Of a DNA stretch of 19,139 nt, positions 7,418 to 15,010 are shown piece after piece (position 1 is the first letter of the stretch; each line of letters opens with the position of its first letter). Location: positions 1 through 19,139 of the forward strand of contig CAZZHH010000060.1 of NCBI GenBank assembly GCA_964653595.1. The letters run 5' to 3'. Made by a program: the position numbers and the translations under genes. This stretch comes from JBAXTE01 sp964653595. Its GTDB lineage: Bacteria; Bacteroidota; Bacteroidia; Bacteroidales; WCHB1-69. The notes beneath the pieces were generated by a model that made no database searches, was not told where the DNA came from, and saw nothing but the letters and a program-made list of their open reading frames with translations.

Positions 7418-8721
7418 AAGAGGATATCTCATTTTTACGTTTGATATATGGGGATAAGTTAAAGCTGACAGATAGCGATGTAACCATCGATTTTGTAAAT
7501 AAATTGAAAGTCATTAGTAAAGAGGTATATTTCTTTTTGAAAACCTTAGAGATTGATTTAACTCCTCAAAATTATATTAAAAGCAAGTATGAGTTTATCA
7601 AATATCGTATTCCAAATGGAGATCCACATCTGTTTTATTTAGCTTGGAATGGATTAATTAAAAATGATAGTTTTCGTCGTTTATTACTCCAAACTTTTAG
7701 CTTGAGCCGTTTTAATGATGCTCTTTGTCCTCAAAATATTCCTGTGGTCGGCTCATCTATGACACGGTATCGAACAAAATTGGTTTTAGCAGATGATATG
7801 GCAATAAATCCTGATGGAAGTCGCCGTATGATTGGACGTGCCTTGGATGATGGAAGCGGGTTAAATATGCGCGAATCGATTGTCTGGTTGCCTAATGGCA
7901 AGGCAATTCCACTATTCCCTCAAGGGTATGTTCCTTTGAATCAAACTCAAGTAATCATGATCCGCCATGGAAAATCTGTTCATGAGTCGGGTGGCGAAAA
8001 TCCCGAGTTTGTAGGCTCTGGAATGTGGGATTCATGGGATAGCAACAGACGTATTTCCGGCTCTATGAGCAACTTTTTAAAAGAAAGTGGAGTTGAAACT
8101 GCTCGTGAATTGGGTAAAGATTTCAAAATTGTGGTCGATGTCCTTGATAAAGCTGGTTGCCCGCTTTGGTCGTGGGCAAAAGATAATCCTGTTCCTGTTT
8201 TTGGCAGTGAATCGGAAAATACCGAACAAACAGCTCGAAACTTCTTGCTAGAAGCTGGGTACAATAATATCTCATTTAATTCTATGTTCGGTCTCAACTC
8301 CCAAAAATACGGTGCACTCACTTTTCTTAAAAAGAAAGATATTATAGACCAAGCTGCATTAATATATAGCAAAGGATCAGTGCCAACGGATGAACACCGT
8401 GCGAAGGTTGCAAAAATGTTTAAAAATCGCTTTTACCACTTCCCCGAAGGGGAAACATTAATAGAAGCTGATTGGAGGATCGCTTTCAGCTTTATCGATT
8501 TGTTAAATAAAAACTTGGGAAAACGAATTGTTTTAGCTGACCATTCGGGTGCAATTCGTGTGTTTGAAGCGGTTATTCGTACTCTCGATTTTGCTGAGTA
8601 TTGCTCTATTAAAGAAGCGCAAGACTCTATTATTGCCCTTTGTTATCAGCCCGGACGAAATCTTCGTTACGATTATTTGCAAAAAAAGGAGTATCCTCTT
8701 CGTAAACGTAACATAAAGTAA
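7414..8721 (+). CDS. Histidine phosphatase superfamily protein with N-terminal extension (5' end frameshifted)
   Basis: The longest intact frame, 435 residues from a GTG start. The C-terminal half is a branched histidine phosphatase fold: IMIRHGKSVHES (181-192) holds the catalytic RHG (184-186), SENTEQTA (267-274) is the usual position of the second arginine region, FPEGETLIEADWR (343-355) holds the acidic residue region, and LADHSGAIR (374-382) holds the second catalytic histidine (H377). The first 175 residues are not typical of phosphoglycerate-mutase-like enzymes; they include FYLAWNGLIKND, MTRYRTKLVLADDM and DGSRRMIGRALDDG and may form a separate domain I cannot name. The substrate is unknown. 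No good ATG exists at the start, and the GTG is probably not native: an ATG at 7259 becomes in-frame if one copy of the 20-nt duplication is removed, adding about 45 residues. A terminator follows. The superfamily is confident, the true start uncertain. Confidence 0.82.
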   Translation: MKEDISFLRLIYGDKLKLTDSDVTIDFVNKLKVISKEVYFFLKTLEIDLTPQNYIKSKYEFIKYRIPNGDPHLFYLAWNGLIKNDSFRRLLLQTFSLSRFNDALCPQNIPVVGSSMTRYRTKLVLADDMAINPDGSRRMIGRALDDGSGLNMRESIVWLPNGKAIPLFPQGYVPLNQTQVIMIRHGKSVHESGGENPEFVGSGMWDSWDSNRRISGSMSNFLKESGVETARELGKDFKIVVDVLDKAGCPLWSWAKDNPVPVFGSESENTEQTARNFLLEAGYNNISFNSMFGLNSQKYGALTFLKKKDIIDQAALIYSKGSVPTDEHRAKVAKMFKNRFYHFPEGETLIEADWRIAFSFIDLLNKNLGKRIVLADHSGAIRVFEAVIRTLDFAEYCSIKEAQDSIIALCYQPGRNLRYDYLQKKEYPLRKRNIK

Positions 8722-8796
8722 AAATATCATTTTTAACCTTTTACTTATTATAGCCCAAGAAAATTGAAATCGTGTTATTTTTTTCTGTTTTTTTTT

Positions 8797-8830
8797 AAAA
8801 GAAGAGTGCCAAAGTACTCTTCTTTTTTTT
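8797..8830 (+). terminator. Intrinsic terminator after the histidine phosphatase gene
   Basis: AAAAGAAGAGT (8797-8807) pairs perfectly with ACTCTTCTTTT (8816-8826) around an 8-nt loop, followed by more T residues. The T tail runs into the -33 element of the next gene's promoter. T runs upstream of the stem make weak activity in the other direction possible. Confidence 0.8.
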
Positions 8831-8858
8831 GTTTATATATGGTGAATGACTATTTTTG
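8828..8858 (+). promoter_or_regulatory. Complete Bacteroidota promoter (-33 TTTG, -7 TATTTTTG) for the GGDEF gene
   Basis: TTTG at 8828-8831, a 19-nt spacer and TATTTTTG at 8851-8858 match the phylum's -33/-7 consensus and spacing. The -7 box ends only 16 nt before the ATG at 8875, which leaves a leader of roughly 10 nt with no room for a standard Shine-Dalgarno site. Confidence 0.7.
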
Positions 8859-8874
8859 CATTAAAAAAAAACAC

Positions 8875-9438
8875 ATGTCTACTTTCGCAATTTCAATTAT
8901 CGTTATCCTATCCATTCTAGTGATTTTATTGTTGATTTTATTGAATAAAATTGCAAAAGATCTAGTTGTAGATTCTCAAACTGAACTTAAAAACTACCGT
9001 TGGTTTAAAACTAGACTTTCTAATTTGATCAAAGTTCAAAAAAACAGGCCTTTCCCATTGTCCATTGCCATTCTCGATATAGACAACTTCAGACGTTTTA
9101 ATATGATAAGCATTCAACTTGGAGATCAATTATTGTATGAGTTTGCTACTCAATTGCATAATCAAGTTTTCGATAAAATATCGCGTAGAAATGTTGTTAG
9201 ATATCGGCTTGGTGACGAATTTGCAATAATTTTTGAAAATATCGACCCAGCAAAAGTTCAAGAGATTATGAATTCAATTTCAAATACTTTTAAAAACAAT
9301 TATTTGAAATTAGAAGAGAGTTCTGAAACATATTTTGTAACTTTTTCTTATGGATTAGCTCATTATAAAAAGGGAGACACCTTTGAATCTTTAACAAAAA
9401 GAGGGGAAATTGATTTGGTAAAACAAAAACATCGATAA
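8875..9438 (+). CDS. Small membrane-anchored GGDEF-domain protein with variant LGDEF motif
   Basis: A 187-residue protein with one N-terminal transmembrane helix (about 5-23) and a short GGDEF domain facing the cytoplasm. The domain begins DSQTELKNYRWF (33-44), matching the usual DxLTGLxNRRxF. The metal and guanine-binding stretch is largely kept as LDIDNFRRFN (67-76) and GDQLL (83-87). The signature reads RLGDEFAII (111-119), so the first glycine of GGDEF is leucine. No RxxD inhibitory site precedes it, and the C-terminal AD-ALYxAK helix is reduced to GEIDLVKQK. Canonical enzymes make cyclic di-GMP from two GTP; whether this variant is active, makes another nucleotide or only binds GTP cannot be told. 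No sensory domain is present. Start 8875 is chosen because it sits just after a complete promoter and opens the membrane helix; the 37 codons upstream cover the terminator and promoter. Confidence 0.82.
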   Translation: MSTFAISIIVILSILVILLLILLNKIAKDLVVDSQTELKNYRWFKTRLSNLIKVQKNRPFPLSIAILDIDNFRRFNMISIQLGDQLLYEFATQLHNQVFDKISRRNVVRYRLGDEFAIIFENIDPAKVQEIMNSISNTFKNNYLKLEESSETYFVTFSYGLAHYKKGDTFESLTKRGEIDLVKQKHR

Positions 9439-9509
9439 TTTTTTTAATCTCCTAAACAATTTCACTGTTTTATCGTTTATTTCGTATAACTCAATAAAAT
9501 AAAATAAAA

Positions 9510-10052
9510 ATGGAAAAACATAGTGGAATTATTACTTTTGGAGGAAATCCTCTAACACTAGCTGGAAAAATGATTAAAACTGGAGATAAAGCTCCCGAAT
9601 TTACTGTCTTAAACCCTGATTTATCTCCGTTTACTTTTAATTCTGATGGCAAAGTTACCATCATCTCTGTCGTTCCATCTATCGACACCGGAATTTGTGA
9701 CTCACAGACTCGCCGTTTTAACCAAGAAGCCGCAAATTTAGATATGGATATTCTCACTATCTCATGCGACTTGCCATTTGCACTTGGTAGATATTGTGCA
9801 GCGGCTGGAATTGATAAAGTTAAAACATTATCTGATCATCATTCGTTAGACTTTGGTTCAAAATATGGTTTTGTTATCGACGAATTGCGTATTTTATCCC
9901 GTGGAATAGTAATCGTGGACCAAAATGGAGTTGTTAAATATGTTGAATACGTTAAAGAGGTAGCATCACATCCCGATTACGAAACTGCATTGGCAGAAGC
10001 AAAAAAGCTTTTAAAATCCGATAGTGGTTGTGGATGTTGCGGTTGCAAATAA
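9510..10052 (+). CDS. tpx: Thiol peroxidase (Tpx, atypical 2-Cys peroxiredoxin) with Cys-rich tail
   Basis: Tpx reduces hydroperoxides, with a preference for organic and lipid peroxides, and is recycled by thioredoxin; in E. coli it is periplasmic, but no signal peptide is seen here. The family block VPSIDTGICDSQTRRFN (55-71) carries peroxidatic Cys63 with Thr60, the resolving cysteine is Cys96 in DLPFALGRYC (87-96), and the supporting arginine is probably Arg131 in LSRGIVIVD. Cys86 is an additional cysteine. The body is of normal family length, but the protein continues with DSGCGCCGCK (171-180), placing four cysteines in six residues (174, 176, 177, 179). This tail is not needed for the known reaction and could bind metal or undergo thiol exchange. 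The ATG follows AT-rich leader DNA with no clear Shine-Dalgarno site. A strong hairpin terminator lies 113 nt downstream. Confidence 0.95.
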   Translation: MEKHSGIITFGGNPLTLAGKMIKTGDKAPEFTVLNPDLSPFTFNSDGKVTIISVVPSIDTGICDSQTRRFNQEAANLDMDILTISCDLPFALGRYCAAAGIDKVKTLSDHHSLDFGSKYGFVIDELRILSRGIVIVDQNGVVKYVEYVKEVASHPDYETALAEAKKLLKSDSGCGCCGCK

Positions 10053-10165
10053 ACTCAAATTAATCAATAGGAGATTTGAAAAAATCGAACTACTTGATTT
10101 AGTTAGGTTTAATCGTTTCAGCGATTGTACCGCTGATTCTAGGATAAAACTATAAAGAAATATTA

Positions 10166-10210
10166 TTAACAATAAAAAAAGCCTGTTCTCACAGGCTTTT
10201 TTATTGTTAA
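10166..10210. terminator. Long bidirectional hairpin terminator between tpx and ychF
   Basis: The left arm runs from TTAACAAT (10166) through an A run to GCCTGT (10186), and the right arm is ACAGGC (10191-10196), a T run and ATTGTTAA (10210). About 20 base pairs form with one bulged A and a 4-nt loop TCTC. The GC-rich tip flanked by A and T runs serves both convergent genes. Confidence 0.9.
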
Positions 10211-10223
10211 TATGTTTAATAGC

Positions 10224-11321
10224 TTAAACGTTGAAGCGGATGTGAAGGATGTCTCCATCTTGTACAATGTAATTTTTTCCCTCTACACTCATTTTACCTG
10301 CCTCTTTGCATTTTTGTTCAGAACCAAATTGCACCAAATCGTTGTATTTAATAACTTCTGCACGTATAAAACCACGTTCCAAATCGCTGTGAATAGCGCC
10401 AGCAGCTTGAGGAGCAGTTGCCCCTTTGCGAATGCTCCATGCGCGGTTTTCTTTTCCTCCCACAGTAAAGAAAGCAATCAAATTAAGTAAGCGGTATGCA
10501 GTGTTGATAAGCTTGTTCACACTAGGCTCAGTTAGCCCAACGTCTTCTAAGAATGCTTGTCGATCTTCTTCACTTTCTAATTCTGCTATGTCTGCCTCTA
10601 ACTTGCCAGCCACAATAACAATTTCAGCATCAATGCCGGCAAATTTTTCTTGTACCGTTTTGCTATATGTGTTTCCTGTAATGGCTGCGTTTTCATCTAC
10701 ATTGCAAACAAACATCACCGGCTTTTCAGTTAATAACATTAAATCAGCAATGTATTTATGATCCTCATCACTAATATCTAATGTTCTTATAGGTTTAAAA
10801 TCTTCGATATGTGTTTTGCAACGTTGAAGAACTTCTGCTGCTTTTTTTGCATCTTTGTCTCCAGTTTTGGCTGCTTTTTCAACTTTCTGAAGCTTTTTTT
10901 CAATTTGTTCAAGATCTTTTACTTGCAACTCGAATTCCACAATATCGATATCTCTGACAGGATCAATCGAACCTTCTACGTGTGGAAGATTCTCGTCTTC
11001 AAAGCATCTTAACACATGTACGAGTGCATCTACCTGACGAATGTCTCCCAAAAAAGTATTCCCAAGGCCTTGACCTTCACTAGCACCCTTTGCTAAACCA
11101 GGTATGTCGACGATATCAACAGTAGCAAAAATCAACTCTTCTGCTTTGATAAATCGATGGATGTCAATCAAACGGGGATCGGGGACGTTGCAAACGCCCA
11201 TGTTTGATTTGTTTGTGCTATATGCAAAGTTGGTAGCTTGTGCTTTTGTATTTGAAATACAGTTAAAAAGTGTTGTTTTTCCTGAATTGGTTAACCCAAT
11301 AATTCCACATTTTAGGCCCAT
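10224..11321 (-). CDS. ychF: Redox-regulated ATPase YchF (OLA1 family)
   Basis: YchF is a universally conserved Obg-family protein that binds ATP rather than GTP, associates with ribosomes and acts in stress responses. The 365-residue protein has the usual length. The P-loop GLTNSGKTT (9-17) is followed by NVPDPRL (45-51), the G3 motif DIPGLAKGASEGQGLGN (72-88) and the family's NVDE (207-210) in place of the GTP-selecting NKxD. A helical domain covers about 120-200 and a C-terminal TGS domain about 281-365 (FFTVGGKENRAWSIRKG ... VQDGDILHIRF). It is downstream of rlmF on the same strand across 137 nt, with its own promoter just upstream, so it is probably transcribed on its own. Identification is certain. 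Confidence 0.96.
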   Translation of the reverse strand: MGLKCGIIGLTNSGKTTLFNCISNTKAQATNFAYSTNKSNMGVCNVPDPRLIDIHRFIKAEELIFATVDIVDIPGLAKGASEGQGLGNTFLGDIRQVDALVHVLRCFEDENLPHVEGSIDPVRDIDIVEFELQVKDLEQIEKKLQKVEKAAKTGDKDAKKAAEVLQRCKTHIEDFKPIRTLDISDEDHKYIADLMLLTEKPVMFVCNVDENAAITGNTYSKTVQEKFAGIDAEIVIVAGKLEADIAELESEEDRQAFLEDVGLTEPSVNKLINTAYRLLNLIAFFTVGGKENRAWSIRKGATAPQAAGAIHSDLERGFIRAEVIKYNDLVQFGSEQKCKEAGKMSVEGKNYIVQDGDILHIRFNV

Positions 11322-11345
11322 TGTCTCTATTTTTTAATTTGAGTG

Positions 11346-11376
11346 CAAAATTACATCTTTTTTGCTAGTTATCCAA
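11346..11376 (-). promoter_or_regulatory. ychF: Bacteroidota promoter for ychF
   Basis: On the minus strand TTG (11376-11374), a 20-nt spacer and TAATTTTG (11353-11346) match the -33/-7 consensus. The -7 box ends 24 nt before the ATG at 11321. Confidence 0.65.
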
Positions 11377-11458
11377 CCGCCAATTTCATTATTCGGAGGG
11401 TGAATTTATAACCAATACATGAAATTCAAAATAATTAATCAAATCTTATCTTTCATAA

Positions 11459-12394
11459 TTAAAATCCCCAAACGATCACGCGGCTTTTCTTGTTTCCGTG
11501 TGTCATCTCGATGGTTTTTACAAACGGGACCTCATAGTATTTCAGGCTGTTTAAAATCGGTTTCACGTGATCGCTTTTGGATACCAACGAGGAGAAAAAC
11601 TTGAACTGGCTTTTGAAGATGATGCTTTCTGTAATCATGTTTTGGATAAATCCGAGTTCGCCGCCTTTGCAATACAATTCGGCACTGCTTCCACCAAAAT
11701 TCAGTTGTGGTTTTGCCCTTTTATCTTGTTTTAGATTGCTGACTTTGCGTTGGTTTGAATTTTTAGCTTCCTCTTCGGAACGGTGGAAGGGTGGGTTGCA
11801 AACACAGAAATCAAAACGGTCGCTGGGTTGCAATATGCCGTTGAAGATGGTGGTGGCTGATTTTTGAAGTCTAAACTCAACCAATCCAGCCATTTGAGGA
11901 TTCTTCTCTACGATGTTCGCGGCCGATTTGATGGCATCCTTGTCAATGTCGCTACCTACAAACGACCATCCGTATTCGCTGATTCCCAACATCGGAAAAA
12001 TGCAATTGGCGCCAACTCCGATGTCCAACACCGAAACTTCTTTACCAGTTGGCACAATGCCATTGTTTTGTTCCGCCAAGATATCGGCCATATAGTGGAG
12101 ATAATCGGCTCTTCCAGGGATCGGTGGGCAAAGGTAATTAGTCGGGATGTTCCAGTAAACGACTCCGTATTGGGTTTTTAACAATGCCCTGTTGAGCCAT
12201 TTCACTGCTTGTGAATTAGAAAAATCAATGGTTTGAGTTTTATACTCATTTACCATGACATATTGGGCTAAATCGGGGCATGCTTTGCAAAGGGTCGGAA
12301 AATCGTAATGTCCTTGATATTTGTTTTTTGAGTGAAATGCCGCTTTTTCGGGAGCAACCTTAACTTTTTTGGAGGAACTCCATTTGTCTTTCAT
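11459..12394 (-). CDS. rlmF: 23S rRNA (adenine(1618)-N(6))-methyltransferase RlmF
   Basis: RlmF (YbiN) uses S-adenosylmethionine to methylate N6 of A1618 in 23S rRNA. The 311 residues fit the family. The N-terminal part has HSKNKYQGHYDFPTLC (21-36), VDFxN-like TIDFSNSQAVKWLNRALL (55-72) and CPPIPGRADYLHYMAD (89-104). The AdoMet-binding motif I is LDIGVGANCIFPMLG (123-137), the acidic end of strand 2 is GSDID (147-151), and the catalytic NPPFH (200-204) is the adenine-N6 methyltransferase signature. LNFGGSSAELYCKGGELGFI (231-250) is a further family block. The ATG overlaps the stop of the upstream acetyltransferase gene by one base (TAATG), which points to translational coupling. It is the third gene of a nitroreductase-GNAT-rlmF unit. 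Identification is very secure. Confidence 0.95.
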   Translation of the reverse strand: MKDKWSSSKKVKVAPEKAAFHSKNKYQGHYDFPTLCKACPDLAQYVMVNEYKTQTIDFSNSQAVKWLNRALLKTQYGVVYWNIPTNYLCPPIPGRADYLHYMADILAEQNNGIVPTGKEVSVLDIGVGANCIFPMLGISEYGWSFVGSDIDKDAIKSAANIVEKNPQMAGLVEFRLQKSATTIFNGILQPSDRFDFCVCNPPFHRSEEEAKNSNQRKVSNLKQDKRAKPQLNFGGSSAELYCKGGELGFIQNMITESIIFKSQFKFFSSLVSKSDHVKPILNSLKYYEVPFVKTIEMTHGNKKSRVIVWGF

Positions 12395-12933
12395 TATAAT
12401 TGTATTGATTGTTGATATACGGATTGTGCAATTGTTGAGCTGATTTCTAAAAATGATGATTTATTCAAGTTCGAGTTATTGATGAGAAGAAGTAACTCAA
12501 TTGGTTCTTTATCATTTGAATATGGTGGTTGCATATAGGTGAATGGAAAAGCGTTGAAGCCGAGTTTAGAATAAAATTGAATCCTTCTTTTTGACGAGTC
12601 ATCTAAAGGCAATTCACACTCAAGGACTAAAGTTTTATCCTTCTGGAACTGCTTTAATACAACTTTTCCAATTCCTAAATTTCTTTTTTCAGGAGAGATG
12701 GCAAAGTGCTCTAGGTAAAAGAAGGTGTTAAATTCCCAATAATTGAATAATCCAACAAAATGATTGTCTTCCAAAATAATGTTTGGGTGAAATATTGGGT
12801 TATTCAGCGTTTTTATCAACGAATCTTCACTACGACGTTCTACTTCTGGAAAAGCAAATTCATAAAGATTATAATAATCCACCCAAATTGCATCTGTGGA
12901 CAAAATAGACTTTAGTTTAGTTTTATTTCCCAT
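12394..12933 (-). CDS. GNAT family N-acetyltransferase
   Basis: A 179-residue protein with the Gcn5-related acetyltransferase fold. Strand beta-4 is FYLEHFAIS (72-80), followed by the acetyl-CoA pyrophosphate loop PEKRNLGIGK (81-90, Q/RxxGxG/A type), and the C-terminal RRIQFYSKLGFN (116-127) supplies the usual alpha-4/beta-6 region near the catalytic tyrosine. The acceptor substrate cannot be told from sequence. The start overlaps the end of the nitroreductase gene by 11 nt and its own stop overlaps the rlmF start by one base, so the three genes are very likely one transcript. A role as an rRNA or protein modifier because of the rlmF neighbour is only a guess. Confidence 0.85.
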   Translation of the reverse strand: MGNKTKLKSILSTDAIWVDYYNLYEFAFPEVERRSEDSLIKTLNNPIFHPNIILEDNHFVGLFNYWEFNTFFYLEHFAISPEKRNLGIGKVVLKQFQKDKTLVLECELPLDDSSKRRIQFYSKLGFNAFPFTYMQPPYSNDKEPIELLLLINNSNLNKSSFLEISSTIAQSVYQQSIQL

Positions 12934-13471
12934 ATCTGTTGTAAAAAGTAAAAGTGGTAGATTCTTTTCTTACTTTTAACCTTAAAGAGTCTTTTTCGGG
13001 ATAACCTACTGAAATAAGTAACCCAATACTTTTATTCTTTGAGATATTCAAAATTTCTTTGATGGGTTTTTCGTTAAACCAGCCAATCATACAAGTTCCG
13101 ATACCCAATTCCGTTGCTTGGAGGCAGAAATGTTCGGCTGCTATACCGATGTCTATTAAAGGAAAATCGATCTTTTTGAGCATAGTGCCGACTTTTGATG
13201 TGATGTTTGCTTTTTCCATCACAATCACCACCATCACGGGGGCGTTGAGCGTGAATTTGTTGAACTTGTCAAATAATCCAAAGGTTTCACCAGCTACCTT
13301 GTTCTTAAGCTCAGGATCATCCACTATAATAAACGAGTACGGCTGTGCATTACAAGCCGATGGTGCCATTCGAGCCGATTCTACACAGAGGTCTAGATCT
13401 TCTCTAGAGATAGGAGTGGAGTTGTATTTTCGGGTGCTTTGACGTTTGTTGACTAATTCTATAAATTTCAT
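12923..13471 (-). CDS. Nitroreductase family protein (FMN-dependent)
   Basis: A 182-residue flavoprotein of the NAD(P)H:FMN oxidoreductase superfamily. The FMN phosphate-binding start KRQSTRKYNSTPIS (9-22) and the loop ARMAPSACNAQPYSFIIVDD (33-52) are typical. IDIGIAAEHFCLQATELGIGTCMIGWF (106-132) forms the central dimer helix and following strand, and ISVGYPEKD (153-161) precedes the usual C-terminal basic segment. Members reduce nitroaromatics, quinones or flavins; the physiological substrate is unknown. It is the first gene of the unit with the GNAT gene and rlmF. No TAnnTTTG promoter was found in the 180 nt upstream. Confidence 0.9.
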   Translation of the reverse strand: MKFIELVNKRQSTRKYNSTPISREDLDLCVESARMAPSACNAQPYSFIIVDDPELKNKVAGETFGLFDKFNKFTLNAPVMVVIVMEKANITSKVGTMLKKIDFPLIDIGIAAEHFCLQATELGIGTCMIGWFNEKPIKEILNISKNKSIGLLISVGYPEKDSLRLKVRKESTTFTFYNRYGK

Positions 13472-13546
13472 TTTGTCTGTTTTATTACTACAATTGAGCG
13501 AAGCGAATTCATGAGTACCTTTTAATTATAATGAACAATACGAATA

Positions 13547-13622
13547 AAAGACACATAAGAGACATAAGGTTTTCACAAAAGAATATCCTATTGTTGCTTT
13601 TTTGATGTCCTGATGTGTCTTA
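13547..13622. repeat. Imperfect inverted repeat, degenerate intergenic element
   Basis: AAGACACATAAGAGACATAA (from 13548) is imperfectly complementary to TTGATGTCCTGATGTGTCTT (ending 13621), with about 17 of 20 positions pairing and roughly 34 nt between the arms. The left arm itself contains a quasi-direct repeat (AGACACATAAG / AGACATAAG), and GTGTCTTAAGTGGTT follows on the right. It lies between divergently placed pgi (3' end) and the nitroreductase operon start, and could be a repeat-element remnant or a folded RNA end. Confidence 0.5.
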
Positions 13623-13653
13623 AGTGGTTCAAAATAATTTATGCAGTTATAAT

Positions 13654-14991
13654 TTAAATTCGTTTGCTCAGTTCCTTGTTCAGCTTTTCATAACCGGGTT
13701 TTCCGAGCAAAGCGAACATATTGCGTTTGTAATCTTCTACTCCAGGTTGGTCGAATGGGTTTACGTCAATCATGTAGCCACTGATGGCACAGGCAAATTC
13801 GTAAAAATAGATAAGTTGGCCAATATAGTAAGCTGATAATTGCGGGATGGTCAGGTGAATCACAGGAACACCGCCGTCAACATGGGCTATCGTGGTGCCA
13901 AGGAATGCATTTTTGTTGATTTCCTGGATGCTTTTTTCTGCCAAGAAGTTGAGTCCGTCTAGATTGTTTGGATCATGAGGAATTGCCACTTTGGCATTCG
14001 CTTTATCTACCCATAACATGGTTTCAAATAGGTGTCGTTCTCCTTGTTGGATATACTGTCCCATGGAGTGTAGGTCGGAGCTGAAGGTAACACTAGCGGG
14101 AAAAATGCCTTTGTGCTCTTTGCCTTCACTTTCGCCATATAATTGTTTCCACCATTCGGAGAAATAGACCAGCGTTGGTTGATAATTTGCCAATATTTCG
14201 GTAGTGAATCCTTTGTTGTACAATAAGTTGCGTGTAATGGCATATTGCAAGGCTACATTTTCTGAGATATTTTTGGTGTCAAGACATGTTTCACGCATAT
14301 CCTGAGCTCCTTTGACCAATGCGTCGATGTCGAAACCGGCAGCGGAGATAGGTAATAGGCCAACAGGAGTGAGGACTGAAAACCGTCCTCCCACATCATC
14401 GGGGATGACAAATGTTGGATACCCTTCCGATTTTGCCAATGTCAACAATGCCCCTTTCGACTCATCGGTGATGGCAATAATACGAGATTTGGCTTCTGTT
14501 TTACCATATTTCTGTTCGCAATGCGATTTCAATACCCTAAATGCTAATGCAGGTTCAGTAGTTGTGCCAGATTTCGATATAACTACGATGCTGTAATCTT
14601 TATGATGGAGCATATCAAGTAAGTCGGCCAAATAATCTTCGCTGATATTGTGCCCCGCATAAATGATTAGCGGTTGTTTTTTTGTGTCCTGAAGGTAAAG
14701 CAAATTGTTTCCCAATGCTTCGATAACTGCTCTGGCACCCAGATAAGACCCACCAATGCCTGTAACCACAATGATTTCGGATACCGATGATAATTTATGT
14801 GCAGTAGATTTGATTTTAAGAAGAAAATCGGATGTTAATTCAAGCGGCAAGTCAAGCCATCCGAGGAATTCTTTGCCCTTTCCCGTTTTAGAGATTAATG
14901 CTTTATGAGCTTCTATAGCTTTGGTGGTCATTTGGTTCTGTTCTTCAACACTATAAAATGACGTTGTGTTTTGGGTGTTTATCTTTATCAT
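13654..14991 (-). CDS. pgi: Glucose-6-phosphate isomerase
   Basis: Interconverts glucose-6-phosphate and fructose-6-phosphate in glycolysis and gluconeogenesis, in the cytoplasm as a dimer. At 445 residues it is the short bacterial type seen in Firmicutes and Bacteroidota. Visible are GIGGSYLGARAVIEAL (78-93), the phosphate-binding SKSGTTTEPALAF (139-151), DDVGGRFSVLTPVGLLP (198-214, PGI signature 1), GESEGKEHKG (286-295) with catalytic Glu287, SDLHSMGQ (305-312) with His308, and FDQPGVEDYK (413-422, signature 2) with the active-site lysine. The gene is flanked by non-coding DNA and appears monocistronic. A near-consensus -7 box lies about 20 nt upstream of the start. Identification is certain. 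Confidence 0.96.
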   Translation of the reverse strand: MIKINTQNTTSFYSVEEQNQMTTKAIEAHKALISKTGKGKEFLGWLDLPLELTSDFLLKIKSTAHKLSSVSEIIVVTGIGGSYLGARAVIEALGNNLLYLQDTKKQPLIIYAGHNISEDYLADLLDMLHHKDYSIVVISKSGTTTEPALAFRVLKSHCEQKYGKTEAKSRIIAITDESKGALLTLAKSEGYPTFVIPDDVGGRFSVLTPVGLLPISAAGFDIDALVKGAQDMRETCLDTKNISENVALQYAITRNLLYNKGFTTEILANYQPTLVYFSEWWKQLYGESEGKEHKGIFPASVTFSSDLHSMGQYIQQGERHLFETMLWVDKANAKVAIPHDPNNLDGLNFLAEKSIQEINKNAFLGTTIAHVDGGVPVIHLTIPQLSAYYIGQLIYFYEFACAISGYMIDVNPFDQPGVEDYKRNMFALLGKPGYEKLNKELSKRI

Positions 14992-15010
14992 AGCTACTAT
15001 GTTTTTTGTA

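Noticed and set aside
8764..8874. Longer GGDEF frame starting at 8764
   Set aside because: The extra codons cover the terminator hairpin and the promoter; 8875 follows the promoter and opens the membrane helix.
10111..10135. Overlapping small stems (AATCG/CGATT and CAGCG/CGCTG) after tpx, considered as an attenuator or riboswitch
   Set aside because: The stems are only 5 bp, lie downstream of tpx with no gene after them on that strand, and match no riboswitch I know.
11459..13471. Nitroreductase-GNAT-rlmF unit considered as a novel modification system
   Set aside because: The tight spacing supports one transcript, but each gene is a common family and nothing in the sequence shows a shared substrate.
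13495..13512. GAGCGAAGCGAATTC considered as a third copy of the dispersed repeat
   Set aside because: Only the central GAGCGAAGCGA resembles such elements; the GTCATT and AATCTT ends are absent.
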